A stretch of DNA of 64,000 nucleotides from assembly GCA_019096065.1 (NCBI GenBank), contig JAGUCH010000002.1, positions 12,288,501-12,352,500 of the forward strand, in the 5' to 3' direction. Positions 41,562-52,770 of the stretch are shown here, piece by piece. This DNA is from Paracyclopina nana (lineage: Eukaryota; Arthropoda; Copepoda; Cyclopoida; Cyclopettidae). How positions within the stretch are numbered: position 1 is the first letter of the stretch; each line of letters begins with the position of its first letter. The notes under the pieces were generated by a model that saw only the letters and a list, made by a program, of their open reading frames with translations, was not told the origin of the DNA and made no database searches. The position numbers and the translations under genes are program-made.

Positions 41562-42833
41562 TTGCTTTCCTTAGCAAAAACAATATAGCCTTGTAACCTC
41601 ATTGGCTATGGAACATTCTAATATGTTCCAAGAATATAAAATTAATTATTTGCATTTTTTTGTAAAACTGGACACATGCGCGTAGCCTAAAAAATCAATT
41701 ATGGCAAACTTTTGACTCCTTGACTTGGCCATTCTTGGCATCAAAATTCAATTGAAAAAGGTGATAATATTATAAAAGCTAAGTGAATTTTTTTAAAAAC
41801 TTAAAAGCTTTACACCATTTTCCCTTTTTTTGAGGCACGAATTTTACTTAAGGCTAAGTTGTTATTTTTGTTTATTTTTTATTATTATCGCCAGTGCATT
41901 TGCTTATTTTTTTGAAGGAGAGATTATCTTTTTAAGTAGAAGAGAGCAAAAAGCATAATTAAGGTTTCGTAAAGCAACTCCTTATTGAACCTGAGAATGT
42001 TTTTGTTGCATACATTTTAAAGCTATTTGCAAAGCTTTGGACACCTTTCGAGAATCAAATCATATAACTGAGTTCCTCCTGTTTTGAAAAACAATTAGGC
42101 CCCAAGGAGATCAAGCTTTTGAAAGTAGAACAAATGTTCACTTCAATTTACTTTTGCAATTATTGCCATTAGGGCACATTTTGCGTTTTGCTTTCTTCAT
42201 CTCCGAAATGCTAAAAGAGGATGCTTTGAATGCTATGGAATTGAAGTCCTGAGAGCGGCTAATCAATCAAGGCAAGCAAAACAAGAGGGATAAGGAAATG
42301 TTGTCCTATGTCATTTCAAAGAGCTTTCACAAATAGTAATGCACAATTGGTGGGAAAGTCATTCCTCTAAAATATACGTATAAGTAGTCGTTGTGGTGAC
42401 CTGTACACTGAGTGCTTACTTTTTAAAGAGACTTTCTCTTTATCTCATTACACTAACTATTCAGAATCAGATCAACGGTTTTAAAGATTGCATCACTTGG
42501 TACATTACTGTCATTTTACAGACAGCTTATTCACACTTCCTAATGCCGCAAAAGAAAGATTTTTTTAAATGATGATTACTTCCCTATCAATTTGTTAATT
42601 CACCAACAAATAGTCAGCCACTGTACTCAAAATGTCTGTATCCCTTTTTTCTCAACCAGTTACGCTTTCAAAATTTGCTGCCACTTGAATTAAGCTCTGA
42701 TGCAGCAATTAGCTCCTACAAAATGCTAGAATTCTATAATTGTTTTATACTAACTAGTATCAGATTAGTTGCTTTGCTGGCACAATCAACATTGAGTTTA
42801 ATCTCGCTTGTTCAATTGGTTAACTTTTCATTT
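41562..42833. other. AT-rich spacer
   Basis: No supported gene or repeat. The right end should contain the 3' UTR of the LENG9-like gene. Confidence 0.4.
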
Positions 42834-44227
42834 TCAAAGCTTCAATTCTGCCAGCGTGCGATAGAAACCATCGTAACGAGTGGTGGCCTCCAAAATGCAC
42901 AACTGCAGGTTGTCCACTTTCTGCTCACCAAATGTAGCATCCACGTGATTCTCATAGAAGGCAGAAGGCAAATATTTTGATTTTCTCAAGCGAGCTATCG
43001 GCCTGTTAACCTTGACCAAGGTCATGTGTGGGGTCAATTCAAACTTGTTGGTCACGTTCACCTTGTCCGAGGTCTTTGCAATAGCGTCACGAACCAAGCT
43101 GAAAGATGTTTGAGTAGAAAAAAGACAAAAGCTTGCACAAAAAGCCAAAAGTTACCTAGCGAGCTCCCAAAAGTCGCCCTCTGGCTCTGGCAACACTTTG
43201 GCAAACAAAACCCGTTGGCCAAAAGTGTCCAGCCCCTGGATTCTCAGTTTTAAGGTTTTGCTCAGCTCTTGCAGTCTTGGTTTGATGGCTTCGAGCATGG
43301 CAACAGCTTCATTGGAGCCATCTATTCCATCGAGCCTAAGCATGCCAAGGGTGACATGAAAAAGGCCCAATCCCATGCAGCAATCTGACAGTGCATCCTC
43401 GTGCTTCACAATATCTTCCTGAATGGATTTGGCCACCTTGATAATGTCTGGATTTGAAATTCTGATGGCAATGAAATGAGTTGACCTTTCCTCCTCAGGA
43501 ATTTTACAAATGGCTTGAATATTTTCCTCGATTTCAATGTGGACTTCATCATCATCCGAGCTTTCACAGTTTGAGCTGTCATCATCAAAAGTGGCTCTAT
43601 TTATGGCCTTTTCTTTCAGCCTAGAGTGTTCGAGCTTGCATGAGTGGTTTGAGCTTTAAACTTACACCTATACCTGTCATCAATGACGTACATCCAGTCT
43701 TCAAAGGATTTCCCCTCATTATCTCCAGAGCTGCCGAAAATTAAGTCTAGCCTACTTTTCTTATCCCACACTTTGGTGCCTCTGTACTTGAAATACTCAA
43801 TTCTGTGCTGAGGAATGGCGAGTGCTTCACAATCGGCATCAGCCTGAAACATAGTATATGAATCTGAAGCAACCTTCCGATTCTTTTGCCTTACAAGGTT
43901 CCCCCAATTGGAGAATTTCGTGAATGGGTCCTCCACAATTCCTGTGAACCTGTCCAAGTAGCCAATAGTAAATGACTCGGCTGGCAACATTTCGTCCCAC
44001 TGAATTCTTTTGATGACGTCAAGAGCAGTTTTCATTGATTTTGGCTTATTATTGAGGTCCGACTTATTTTTCTTGGGTCTTCCCTTTGCCGGAGTAGCAG
44101 ATGCTACTATTTCTGGCCCAGTGTGCAAATTATGGCACTCATCGCCAAATCTGCACTTGCCTTGCTTGTAAAATTCGCAAATTGCACTTTTTTCACCGTT
44201 GGTCTGCTCACCTGAAGAACCCTCCAT
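42834..44227 (-). CDS. LENG9: LENG9-like protein: CCCH finger, MJ1316 domain, 2H phosphoesterase-like domain
   Basis: Probable RNA-end-handling protein; cellular role not established. Exons 44227-43668, 43620-43156, 43098-42834 join in phase to give 429 aa (human LENG9 ~500). Domains in order: a C3H1 zinc finger CEFYKQGKCRFGDECHNLH (~12-30); an MJ1316/DUF504 RNA-end recognition domain (DVIKRIQWDEMLPAESFTIG, then GYLDRFTGIVEDPF and IPQHRIEYFKYRG, ~70-175); an acidic linker; and an AKAP7/2'-5' ligase-like fold. The last has a first His in STHFIAIRIS, where the HxT triad is altered to HFI, and a second intact HMTLVKV. The changed first motif may weaken catalysis. The three-domain order is the LENG9 architecture. 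The donor between exons 1 and 2 could alternatively be 6 bases upstream. Confidence 0.9.
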
Positions 44228-44910
44228 GGCAAAGTGATTACGCAATCAATTCGGTGTTGTATGAAAAACAATGTGGAATTGCCAGTCGCAGCCACTATGC
44301 TTTAAATACCGTTTTATCAGTGAGCAAACGTGACGCAATGTCAGCTGATTGTAGGTGCATTTTTGCCTTTTACACATTGAGTCACCATGAGCAACGCAAA
44401 ACTGCCAAAACATTGTGAAATGCTATTGAAAATGTATGCGTGCTTGATAGAAAGAAAATAATGCAACCTCTACCGCTTTTTACTTTTGGTAACACTTTAC
44501 GCTTGGTAAAGTTGCTATCAAGAAAATGAATAGATTTAGCTACATCAATTCAGTTTTCATTAATTTTAAGCTTGCGCTTGCACATATATCATTTTTCATA
44601 GCAAGTTTTTTCCATTTACCTAAAAACGCTATTGCGCACAATCTCATTACAACAGACTTCTCATTTAATATAGGAACGTACATGTGCAACTTCAGTTTTG
44701 AGCTAATTTTAGTACCAGCTTGTAAGCATTGAATTTCCGATTTTTGCCTTAACTTTATCAGCACGGTCCTCGGTTCAACTTGTTCAGTAGCAAGTCGCCT
44801 AAAGGTACCTTTGGACATTTTTTTGCTGGAAGAAGAAAGGGAGACATTAATCTGCGATTTACTATGCACGTCATCCAAAAATAAGTAGAAGAATTAAGTA
44901 TACTCAAATG
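44228..44910. other. Spacer upstream of the LENG9-like gene
   Basis: AT-rich. A 112-codon open frame on the minus strand (44878-44540) has no recognisable domain and no supporting context, so it is not called. Confidence 0.35.
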
Positions 44911-45054
44911 CAGATCATCTAACTTTTCATAGGGAATGAATTATGACAAATCCATGCATAATGGCAACTCTAGGCAGCCACTTTATGTAATGAGGACTCC
45001 TTTGCGCAAAGGAATTTCGCGTTCCGATTCCACAAGACGTTTGTAAATGAACAG
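44911..45054. mobile_element. 144-bp MITE, copy 2
   Basis: Same length and order as the copy at 40267-40410: ATTATGACAAATCC.TGCATAATG, then AAAGGAATTTCGCGTTCCGATTCC and AAATGAACAG at the end. About 80 percent alike by eye, so this family has moved more than once in the region. Confidence 0.8.
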
Positions 45055-45580
45055 AGCTTAGTTAATCTTGATATGAGGTTGACTCATAAGAAAATAGCTT
45101 GCTAGGTGTCCAAATCGGGGTAGCGGTGACTCATTGCCACCTTAGAATGCTGCACTGCACTGGTTAAAATGGCAAGCTGTCTAAAAAGCACATTGACAGT
45201 TGAAAAAGACGATTTTCGGCCGTGTTTTATTTCAAATGCAGTCTTAATTTTGATCAGACATAAATTACGATCTTCGAAGGCCAAAAAGCTCCTTTTCAAA
45301 ATGCATATTTTTATGTGTGTTATTTTAGTTGTGGTAGGCTTTTTACGCATAAAAGCGGACAATGCCCATGCTTACTCGAAAATAAATGGTTTCTAAAGCA
45401 TGGCCAAATGTTCCTAAAGAAACAAAGAGATTATTGAGGGTTAAAAATATGAGGACGTAGATGAACGGCACATAAAAGTGTGGAAAGGACGAGGAAGCGA
45501 CTGTTTTGTGGCTCTCTCTTTTAAAACAAGACAGAGAGGGCGGAGGTTTTTGCCAGTTAGCTACTCGATAGTTAAACGCG
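45055..45580. other. Spacer before the orphan seven-helix gene
   Basis: No coding signal recognised. It probably includes the promoter of the downstream intronless gene. Confidence 0.35.
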
Positions 45581-46480
45581 ATGGAGGTGCATAAAGTCAT
45601 CTCCATTCTGGTGATCTCCATTGGCACTGTTATTTGCTGGACAGCTTGCCTTGTCATCATTGCCTACTTGAAAAACAAGTCACTGGGCAAGCAGACCATT
45701 CTGGACAAATTTGTGGCTGAATTCGTCAAAGCTTACTCGTTTTACGCCACTTTGGCCAACATCCTCGTCTACTTCATGATCTTCCCGCTTTTGCCCGAAT
45801 TCTGCGCTCGTTTCATGTTCTACTGCAGCAACTTCTTCTTTGACAACGTTCTCGTCTGGTTCATCACGATGGTCCTCATCTGGTACATCAGTATCTACCA
45901 CTCGATTCTGCTCGAATTCCACTTGTCCGACTCGGAGGTGGTGAAAACGGCCAAAATGTGGGTCCTTTTCGCCATAGTCGTGCCCATTTTCGCGCTCGAG
46001 CACCTCGGCCTCAATAAGCTCAACAATTACACCGTTTATTTGCTGCTGGCTGGCAAAAACGTGGATCAAGGCACTGGTTTGCCTCTGACTACGAAAATCC
46101 TCGGTGCCATCGCCACCTGCTCGGTCATCTTGCTCCAAATCAAGATTGAAAAGGACCGCAATTTGTTCTTGAATCACGCGCCTTTTTTGCGCCGATTTGC
46201 CGATGCGCTCGCCAATTTTGATGACACCAACGTGGATGGAAATTATGGCAAAAATGCGACTCGCGTCATCGCAGTCATGGCCACATATTGCGTGTCCTAT
46301 TCCATCGTGGCCACCTTTGTCGTGAGCGAGGACTCCAAGTTTATGTTGGGCATGGCATCAATCATTTCTGTCTCTGTCGTCCCACCTGTGATGTTCATTG
46401 TTGCCAGCAAGAAAATCACTCAATTTGCCATGCGAAGTTTACTCGGCGCGAGAGAGAAAATGTACGAATGCTTCATATAA
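45581..46480 (+). CDS. Orphan intronless seven-transmembrane protein
   Basis: Single exon, 299 aa. I do not recognise the family. Seven hydrophobic segments are visible: residues ~7-31, ~55-75, ~88-112, ~127-146, ~169-190, ~225-248 and ~255-280. They are separated by short charged loops, giving a GPCR-like layout. There is no signal peptide, no DRY at the end of helix 3 (IYHS instead) and no NPxxY in helix 7 (SVVPPVMFIV). Base composition and codon use look like the neighbouring genes, and the frame is clean, so it is probably real. It could be a lineage-specific chemoreceptor-like protein or another multi-pass membrane protein. The lack of introns among intron-rich neighbours would fit a retrocopy or a rapidly evolving receptor family. 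Confidence 0.75.
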   Translation: MEVHKVISILVISIGTVICWTACLVIIAYLKNKSLGKQTILDKFVAEFVKAYSFYATLANILVYFMIFPLLPEFCARFMFYCSNFFFDNVLVWFITMVLIWYISIYHSILLEFHLSDSEVVKTAKMWVLFAIVVPIFALEHLGLNKLNNYTVYLLLAGKNVDQGTGLPLTTKILGAIATCSVILLQIKIEKDRNLFLNHAPFLRRFADALANFDDTNVDGNYGKNATRVIAVMATYCVSYSIVATFVVSEDSKFMLGMASIISVSVVPPVMFIVASKKITQFAMRSLLGAREKMYECFI

Positions 46481-47191
46481 CAAATAAATGATTGTTGCCT
46501 TTTCACTCACTTTTAGGTATATAGTATAGGGGCAAAATAGACTATGAGCACTAAGTTGACACGCTTGATTTAACACTATATTTGACTGTCCACAAGTGAT
46601 AAATCTCCTGAAACTAGGAGTCTGTGCCATATCATAATCTTGCCTTACCCCCTTTTTAGCGTTTGCTCCCCCTAGCATTGGCTTCTCTTGTGCTGCTGCA
46701 TCTTGGGCAATTTCAAAACGAAGAAGAATTTTTGCTTTCTAAACTCCTGACACTGTCCTACATTGTCAAAGCTGGACAGCTTTCAAGTATACTCTTGAGT
46801 TTAGTCTTGCGGAAGCAAAGTGAAAGAAAGCAGTGCAGAGAAGTTCTTGAAAAATCGGCTACAAAAATAATTCAAAATTCAGTCAGGGTAATCATAATTC
46901 ATGCAAAGATAGCGGCAAGTGCGTAATTCTCAGGCTTTTAACTTGATTTTCCCACGGTATTTAACATCGTTCAGCTATCTCCTTAATGATCTTTGGCTGT
47001 CTTAACTTACTCATTTTGTTTTTGTAATCAGCGAGGAAACTTGGGAGTCTTTTTAAAGTGGTTTCGCGAAATAAAATTGAATTTTCGCGCTCTGCTACCA
47101 AAGCTGTCACGTGACCGCGCGCAACCAAAACAAACATAAATTAAAAGCAGAACTCGTCAAATTGCAGGTGGGTCATGCATAGTTAAATGTC
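46481..47191. other. Spacer before UHMK1
   Basis: No gene supported. A pyrimidine-poor acceptor-like GTCAAATTGCAG sits 26 bases before the UHMK1 ATG, so a 5' UTR intron or trans-splice site is possible. Confidence 0.35.
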
Positions 47192-49983
47192 ATGATGGAA
47201 GATCCAGAAGACCGGCCCATTTTTGATCCCGGAGACGTTGTTGAGTCCCCCAACGGTGATTTTTGCGTGAAAATCATCGAACACATTGGCGAGGGCCGTT
47301 GCTGCTTGGTTTACTCCGCCAAAGTCATCAGGGATGGCACCAGAGTTGCCTTGAAGGTTTTCAAAAAAGGCCCCGCCTACGATGGAGCTGTTCAACGAGA
47401 GCAATACATTCTTGAAGCCTTTAACCACCCAAAGCATAACATTGGTAAGATCACAAGTAATAATAGATATCTTAGTCCAATTCGAATTTGCTCACATCAA
47501 ACTTTTTGACCCCGGATGTTCTTCATCATTAAAAATTGTCGTTGAAATCCTTTAATCTGTCTTCTAGCCTTTACTTGCGTGGAAAACTTGCTGCTATGAG
47601 TATCAAATTTAGATTGTTTTGTCAAGTCCGCTTAAACTTTTTAGCTAGTGTTAGTGGAGAGAATTTTATGATTTAGAGAATTGTGCATAATCTGGAGTGC
47701 TGACAATTTAATTATCTGAATTAGACTTTTTAGTGCTTTTTTTCCGAAACCACTATGCATGTCCTAACGTCGATCAGGAAAAAAGTGAGCAACTATGTGA
47801 CATTCCTTTCGCTATTTTTTGGGAGTAGTAGCCAAGATTTTAGCCGTCGTAGTAAGTGAAAATATGTTGATGACTACTACTACTACTATAGCATTTGAGC
47901 TTCTCAGGTTTGTTGCGAGAATGTCAAGGGTAATTAATTCTACTGTTTACTGGCCCCCTCGCTTCATTCATAGTCAATGAAAAAGAGGCCTACAAAGGAG
48001 GATAAAGATCTCTGTCCTGAATACTTTTTTCACCTTTTCTAGTGATGCTTTTTGGCCAATTTATGTTCAAAGGATTGCATTGCCAAATCATGGAATTGCT
48101 CGACTGCAACATTCGTTCAGTGATCTTTAGGAACGATAGACAAGGCCTATCACCCTGGGCAACGCAGAAATTTGCACGGGACGTTATCACGTAAGATCGT
48201 TATTTGTTCCTAAAAAATAAAGAAAATTTGATGTAGAATTTTTCACGTACAGAGCTCTTGCCAGCCTGCATAGCAAAGACTTCGTGCATGCTGACTTAAA
48301 ACCTGCCAATATCATGTGGAGTGCGAATGATGGCAAATTCAAGCTTCTAGATTTTGGACTGACATTCCATACTGACGAGGAGGATCTGCACCAAATTCAG
48401 AGCCCAGGTTCGTTTCCTTAAAAAAGCCAATTTCCTTAAATTGGGCCTAGTGTACTCTTTTCTTGTCAGGATACAAGTCTCCGGAAGCTGCTGAATGGAA
48501 TAAGTACAAAGACGAGATGAAAAAGAAGAGAAAACGTAAATTACAGGGCACTTATAGTGATTTGACCAAAGCGGCTCCTGCTTACCAAAATGGGCTGCAG
48601 AATTTAGGCGTGCAGCAGCAATCCTCAGTTGCAAGTTCAACTCCTCCCATTATTACGCCAGCAGAATCTCCCATTCCCTCTGGAGCAACCAGAACCATCA
48701 TGCGAGCGCCCCCAAGAAAGCACCGGCTGAGTGGCCTTTTTTCCGGGTCCTCTGACAGAGAAAGTATCATTGTGCTTGATGAGTACCAAAGACATAGCAG
48801 CAGCAGGAGAGGCAGCAGCAATTCCATGACCTCTGACAATAGCCAAGTACCTAGCAGCCTAAATGATGATGAAAAAGCTGTGGCTGCTGCAGCCGCCGCT
48901 GTCACTGCTGCTTGCAATAAATGGCTATCAGAATCCAGTGGGATTTTCACTGCTTCAACGCCAAACGCCTCGAGTACAAACAGTGTGCAACAGCCTAGTC
49001 AAGACACCAAAGCGAGCTCAGTCACGGTTTCCTCCAGTGTCACTGCTTCTACATTGCTTTCGAGTGACACCTCGTCTGCTGCCATCAATCGCGACACAGA
49101 AGATAGTCAAGAATGGAGACGAGGGAGGACCAGATCGAAGTCAAAGGCCAAGGGGCCTAGGCCTAGTTCAGTGTGTGCTGCTCTAGCTGAGAAGAACCGA
49201 CCTCTGATGCCAAACGCAGCCTCCGACATGTAATATGACCATTATATGTTATCAAAGTTCGTATAACTGGTCTGTTTTATAGGTGGTCATTTGGATGTCT
49301 GGTGGCGGAGGTGTTGACTGGTACAAAGATGTTTAGCGCTACTGACAAGATGGCCTCAGTGTTGAAGCCGCACCAGTTGCTGGAGATGAGATTGGGTGCG
49401 TCTGAGGTCAAATACGATGAGCTCGGAGAGCAATCTTTCTTTACCCACGCCAAGGATCTGATCCAGAAGTGAGACTCTTTGATGCTAGTGCAAGATTGAG
49501 AAAGCTCCTATTATCACATTTTTGCGACTTTTTCTAGGTGTCTAAGTGAAGACCCTCAATTCCGAATGAGTGCCCAAGAAGCCTTAGATCATCCCTTTTT
49601 CACTGATCACTCCTTAATGCCTTCAAGCAAGGATATGGTCATTTTGCCCTCACACATCCTGCAGCTCTACAACGTTTTCAAGAACGAAAAATACGCCGAT
49701 CCTAATGAGCTAGAAGGTGATTTAATATACTTTACAGCTGTCATTGGTGTTTGCGTGTTACGAATATGTTGTAGATGCAATTCGAGAAATCCGTGAGACT
49801 GCAGAACAATATGGAAAGATTGTTGGGCTGTCTGCCAAATGTGGCCATGCATACATTGAATTTCAAGAGGCAAGTGATTGCCAAGAGGCTTTGCAAGCTC
49901 TCGGGGGCAAAAAGTTTGACGAGCAACTTGTCTTTGCTTTGTTTTACCCCATTTGCTTGTGGAACCAAAAAGTTTACATCTAG
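47192..49983 (+). CDS. UHMK1: U2AF-homology-motif kinase (UHMK1/KIS)
   Basis: Nuclear Ser/Thr kinase that phosphorylates stathmin and splicing factor SF1. Seven exons: 47192-47444, 48043-48190, 48253-48407, 48470-49229, 49283-49468, 49538-49716, 49775-49983; all phases match, 629 aa (human 419). The kinase has glycine loop GEGRCCLVYSAK, VALKVF lysine, HAD in place of HRD (VHADLKPANIMW, 146-148, as in human KIS), DFG at 167-169 and SPEA at ~188. DMWSFGCLVAEVLTG (subdomain IX) follows only at ~437. The intervening ~240 residues are Ser/Thr/Ala-rich with basic patches and account for the extra length. The C-terminal UHM-type RRM (~560-628) contains GKIVGLSAKCGHAYIEF and ends ALFYPICLW. The tail exon order is unmistakable for KIS. 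Confidence 0.93.
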
Positions 49984-50634
49984 CCCATGCTGTGTGAGTA
50001 TTTAACTAACCTTGCTTGCCTGATTGATACACTAAGCACACCGTATCAACAACAGAATTCACTTTTTCGACTAGGTCAATGACAATGTTCAGGTACCTCC
50101 TCCTCTTCTTTTCAGCTTTCTCACATTTCACCGTGAAAGTGCTTCTTTTAAAACGATAGTATCTGTAAAAATACTGTAAAAGCAGTGTTCTAAACGTTAT
50201 CACTCGTTGTGCAACAACGGAAAAGAGGCCTTTTCTCTGATTGCCATTTTCCCTTTTTCCTAACGAGCTTCTTTCTTTCAAAGTGACTTATCTCCGTAGC
50301 TACATCGTTAGGTGTTGTTTTTTCCTGTTTGAGCTGGTTTTTTTACTTTAAAAATCGTATTCTTGGCGGACGTGGCTAATTTTGGACTCTTTTTCTGCAG
50401 GAGCTATGGATCGTATTGTGATGATGAAATGGAGAAATCATAACGCCTCTATTAAGTTGATGATCAATGCAAAAAAAAAAAAAAAACTGCAACATTGTGA
50501 TGAACCCCCTTTTCTTTGCTCAGAAGACCTCTCTGCAACTACTGAAGGAATATGATTAATTTAAGAAACAAGTATCTTTTATGTGACTGTCCTTCAACAT
50601 ATAAAAGTCCTTAGAAAAATTATTATCTGCTTAA
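49984..50634. other. Spacer between convergent UHMK1 and SDR genes
   Basis: Expected to hold both 3' UTRs. A pyrimidine tract followed by CTGCAG near 50400 could be an acceptor for an untranslated UHMK1 exon. Nothing coding seen. Confidence 0.35.
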
Positions 50635-51642
50635 TTAACGGGGGCACATGGCATGCCTTCCTCCATCGACCGGAAGTGAAATTCCGGTAGAAAACGAGGC
50701 TGCATCTGATGCCAAAAATGCAATGGCTTTGGCAACTTCGTCAGCCTCTCCAGGCCTTCCAAGAGCGTGCGTGATTTTGCTCTTCTCCAAAAACTGAAAA
50801 TTGCAAGTTAAAACTATGTCGGTGATTTATAAAGAATATGCCTACTGCACTGTAAGCTTCTTCGCTGAGGCCTCCTCTCTTTTGCAATTCTGTCACCGTT
50901 ACACCAGGGCTGTGCGGTAAAAGAGCGTTACAATGAAGTCAATCTTTAGCTTCTTTCTATTGTTACTTGACAGAGTTAACTCGAACTTGCTTGGGAGCCA
51001 ATTCTAGGGCAACGCAACGAGTAAATTGATCCAAGGCAGCCTTAGAAATGTTATAAGCCAGAACACCAGGAAACTGAAATGATGACAATGAAAATAGAAG
51101 TAGAAATTCCCATTTTTGACAAGCCAATTACAGAACGTATTCCATTCACGCTGGAAACGTTGACAACGTTTCCCTTTGTTTTCACTAGCTCAGGGGTGGC
51201 CAGCATTGTCAATTGGTAGATGGACCTGACATTGACGGACATGACCCTGTCGTACTGTTCCAGTGAAGTGTTTTCAATCGTGCCCATTTCGAGCACGCCA
51301 GCATTGTTCACCAGGATGTCAAGGCGACCAAACGCCTCCACCGTTTTGTCAACAAGCGTTGCAGTATCAGCCTCACTCATCAAATCGGCTGTAGTAAAAT
51401 GCTAAAGCAAGCTTGGCTTTTTTTCATAGATAAGTACCTTGAATCAAAAGAGGCTGCTTTTGCCCCTCATCCACGACCTCGCATTGGTTGGCAGTTCGTT
51501 GGAGGTTCTCCATGTTTCTTCCGGTCAAAGATAGAGTAGCCCCCATTTTCGAAAATAGAATTGCAGTAGCAGCTCCAATACCACTGCTTGCACCAGTGAT
51601 GAGAGCCACTTTGCCAGATAACGATAGTACAGACTGAGCCAT
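50635..51642 (-). CDS. Classical short-chain dehydrogenase/reductase
   Basis: NAD(P)-dependent oxidoreductase with a Rossmann fold. Exons 51642-51438, 51388-51132, 51073-50967, 50909-50846, 50793-50635 join in phase to give 263 aa, normal for classical SDRs. Markers: TGASSGIG cofactor loop (16-23), NNAG (~96-99), catalytic Ser148 in NVSSVNG, Tyr161 and Lys165 in YNISK, and the C-terminal LPVDGGRHAMCPR. It resembles the FabG-like arthropod SDRs annotated only as 3-oxoacyl-[ACP] reductase-like. Arg in TGRN after strand 2 suggests NADPH. Substrate cannot be inferred. CGRRF1 ends only 80 bp upstream on the same strand. A strong acceptor (GATTTTTTCAG) lies 17-18 bases before the ATG, raising the chance of trans-splicing. 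Confidence 0.93.
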
Positions 51643-51722
51643 GATGATGTAGTAAAATTCCCTGAAAAAATCAACAACCATAAAAATCATGCTTTCCTCA
51701 CTCATTCGGATATTTTGTAAGC

Positions 51723-52697
51723 TTAATCGTTTTCTTGCAAGCCGACTGCCATGGCAAATCTGTGCTCTAATTCAGCCAATCTCTGACGCCAAGTTAATGG
51801 AGGAGCCTCCAATTCGGCCTCACTTTCCTCCGGAATCGCATCGTCATCATCAACTTGATTTAGAACGAAGTAGGTCTCTATAACTGTCCTGCACATTGGG
51901 CACTTTTTCTGAGGTAGCTTGGTAAAGCAATATGAACATAGACAGGCATGCCTGCACGGTAATGTCACCCTTGAGGTCGGTCTTGACAAGCACACAACGC
52001 AGGAGTCGGACTCTGGATAAATGGGAACTAGCTGCGTTACTCTGGAGTCCTCCAGCTTAATAAAGTTGTACAGCACGTGGGTAGAAAAGGACATGAAGCC
52101 CTTATCTTCAATGTGAATCACATAAATCACGAAGGATTCTCTGTTGTCCTCGTCGCTATTTTTTGAACTAAACACAAGCACCAAGGGATATTTGGTTCTG
52201 GGTGCTTGTCCCAAATCGAGGTTGTGGCACTCAAGTTCAAGGCTCAAAGGTCCCTCCTTCGTCACAGTTTGCTTGGAATCTAAAATGCAGCAGCCTTCCG
52301 AGCCGAATAGATTGCCATGCTTGAATGCATCCACAAACCAGGACCAGGGTGACCTGAGGACGTGGTGGAAGGCCTCGATTGCCACGCCCCAATAGGCTCT
52401 GTATAAAACGGCATCCACGCCCTCAGTCAAGCTAAGCTGAACTTGCAATTTCGAGCTGTTGACTTTGTTGACACTTTTAATGCTGACTTCTAATGGTCTG
52501 GCCTCCATGTTGACCCTGTGGGCGTGTTTCGAGGGCGGAACTCGGACCACTCCCCCAGGGAACCCGTTCAGTAAGTCGAGGCTCACAATGCGGAGGATGA
52601 AGGCCAACATCAGTGAAGTGCACAATATCACCGTTCCTATTGAGGCCACTTGTGAGAATTCTGCCAAGGAGACCATGAATGACGTGAAAATCCCCAT
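51723..52697 (-). CDS. CGRRF1: Cell growth regulator with RING finger domain 1
   Basis: ER-membrane E3 ubiquitin ligase. Single exon, 324 aa (human CGRRF1 332). A membrane helix at ~19-37 (SIGTVILCTSLMLAFILRI) is followed by a ~190-residue luminal/cytosolic domain. A C3HC4 RING occupies 233-269, with CVVCLSRPTSRVTLPCRHAC and then CPMCR supplying all eight zinc ligands. The tail is acidic then basic (DDDDAIPEESEAELEAPP). Membrane helix plus C-terminal RING and total length fit CGRRF1. It is unusual in this window in having no intron over its whole length. It is divergently arranged with TDRKH; their shared upstream region has been split by a 1.5-kb hAT element. Confidence 0.88.
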   Translation of the reverse strand: MGIFTSFMVSLAEFSQVASIGTVILCTSLMLAFILRIVSLDLLNGFPGGVVRVPPSKHAHRVNMEARPLEVSIKSVNKVNSSKLQVQLSLTEGVDAVLYRAYWGVAIEAFHHVLRSPWSWFVDAFKHGNLFGSEGCCILDSKQTVTKEGPLSLELECHNLDLGQAPRTKYPLVLVFSSKNSDEDNRESFVIYVIHIEDKGFMSFSTHVLYNFIKLEDSRVTQLVPIYPESDSCVVCLSRPTSRVTLPCRHACLCSYCFTKLPQKKCPMCRTVIETYFVLNQVDDDDAIPEESEAELEAPPLTWRQRLAELEHRFAMAVGLQEND

Positions 52698-52770
52698 GAT
52701 TCCAACACATCATAATCCACTTGTTCAAGTTGACATTTTTGCAATTCAGTGATATCAGCTGACTATTGCA

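Noticed and set aside
41069-41596. Several open frames of ~75-116 codons
   Set aside because: They arise from the 15-bp tandem unit and encode only repeated pentapeptides.
44540-44878. 112-codon minus-strand frame
   Set aside because: No recognisable domain, no splice context and AT-rich surroundings; could not be told from chance.
46663-46926. 87-codon plus-strand frame beginning at a non-ATG codon
   Set aside because: No ATG start, no homology that I recognise and no neighbouring exons in phase.
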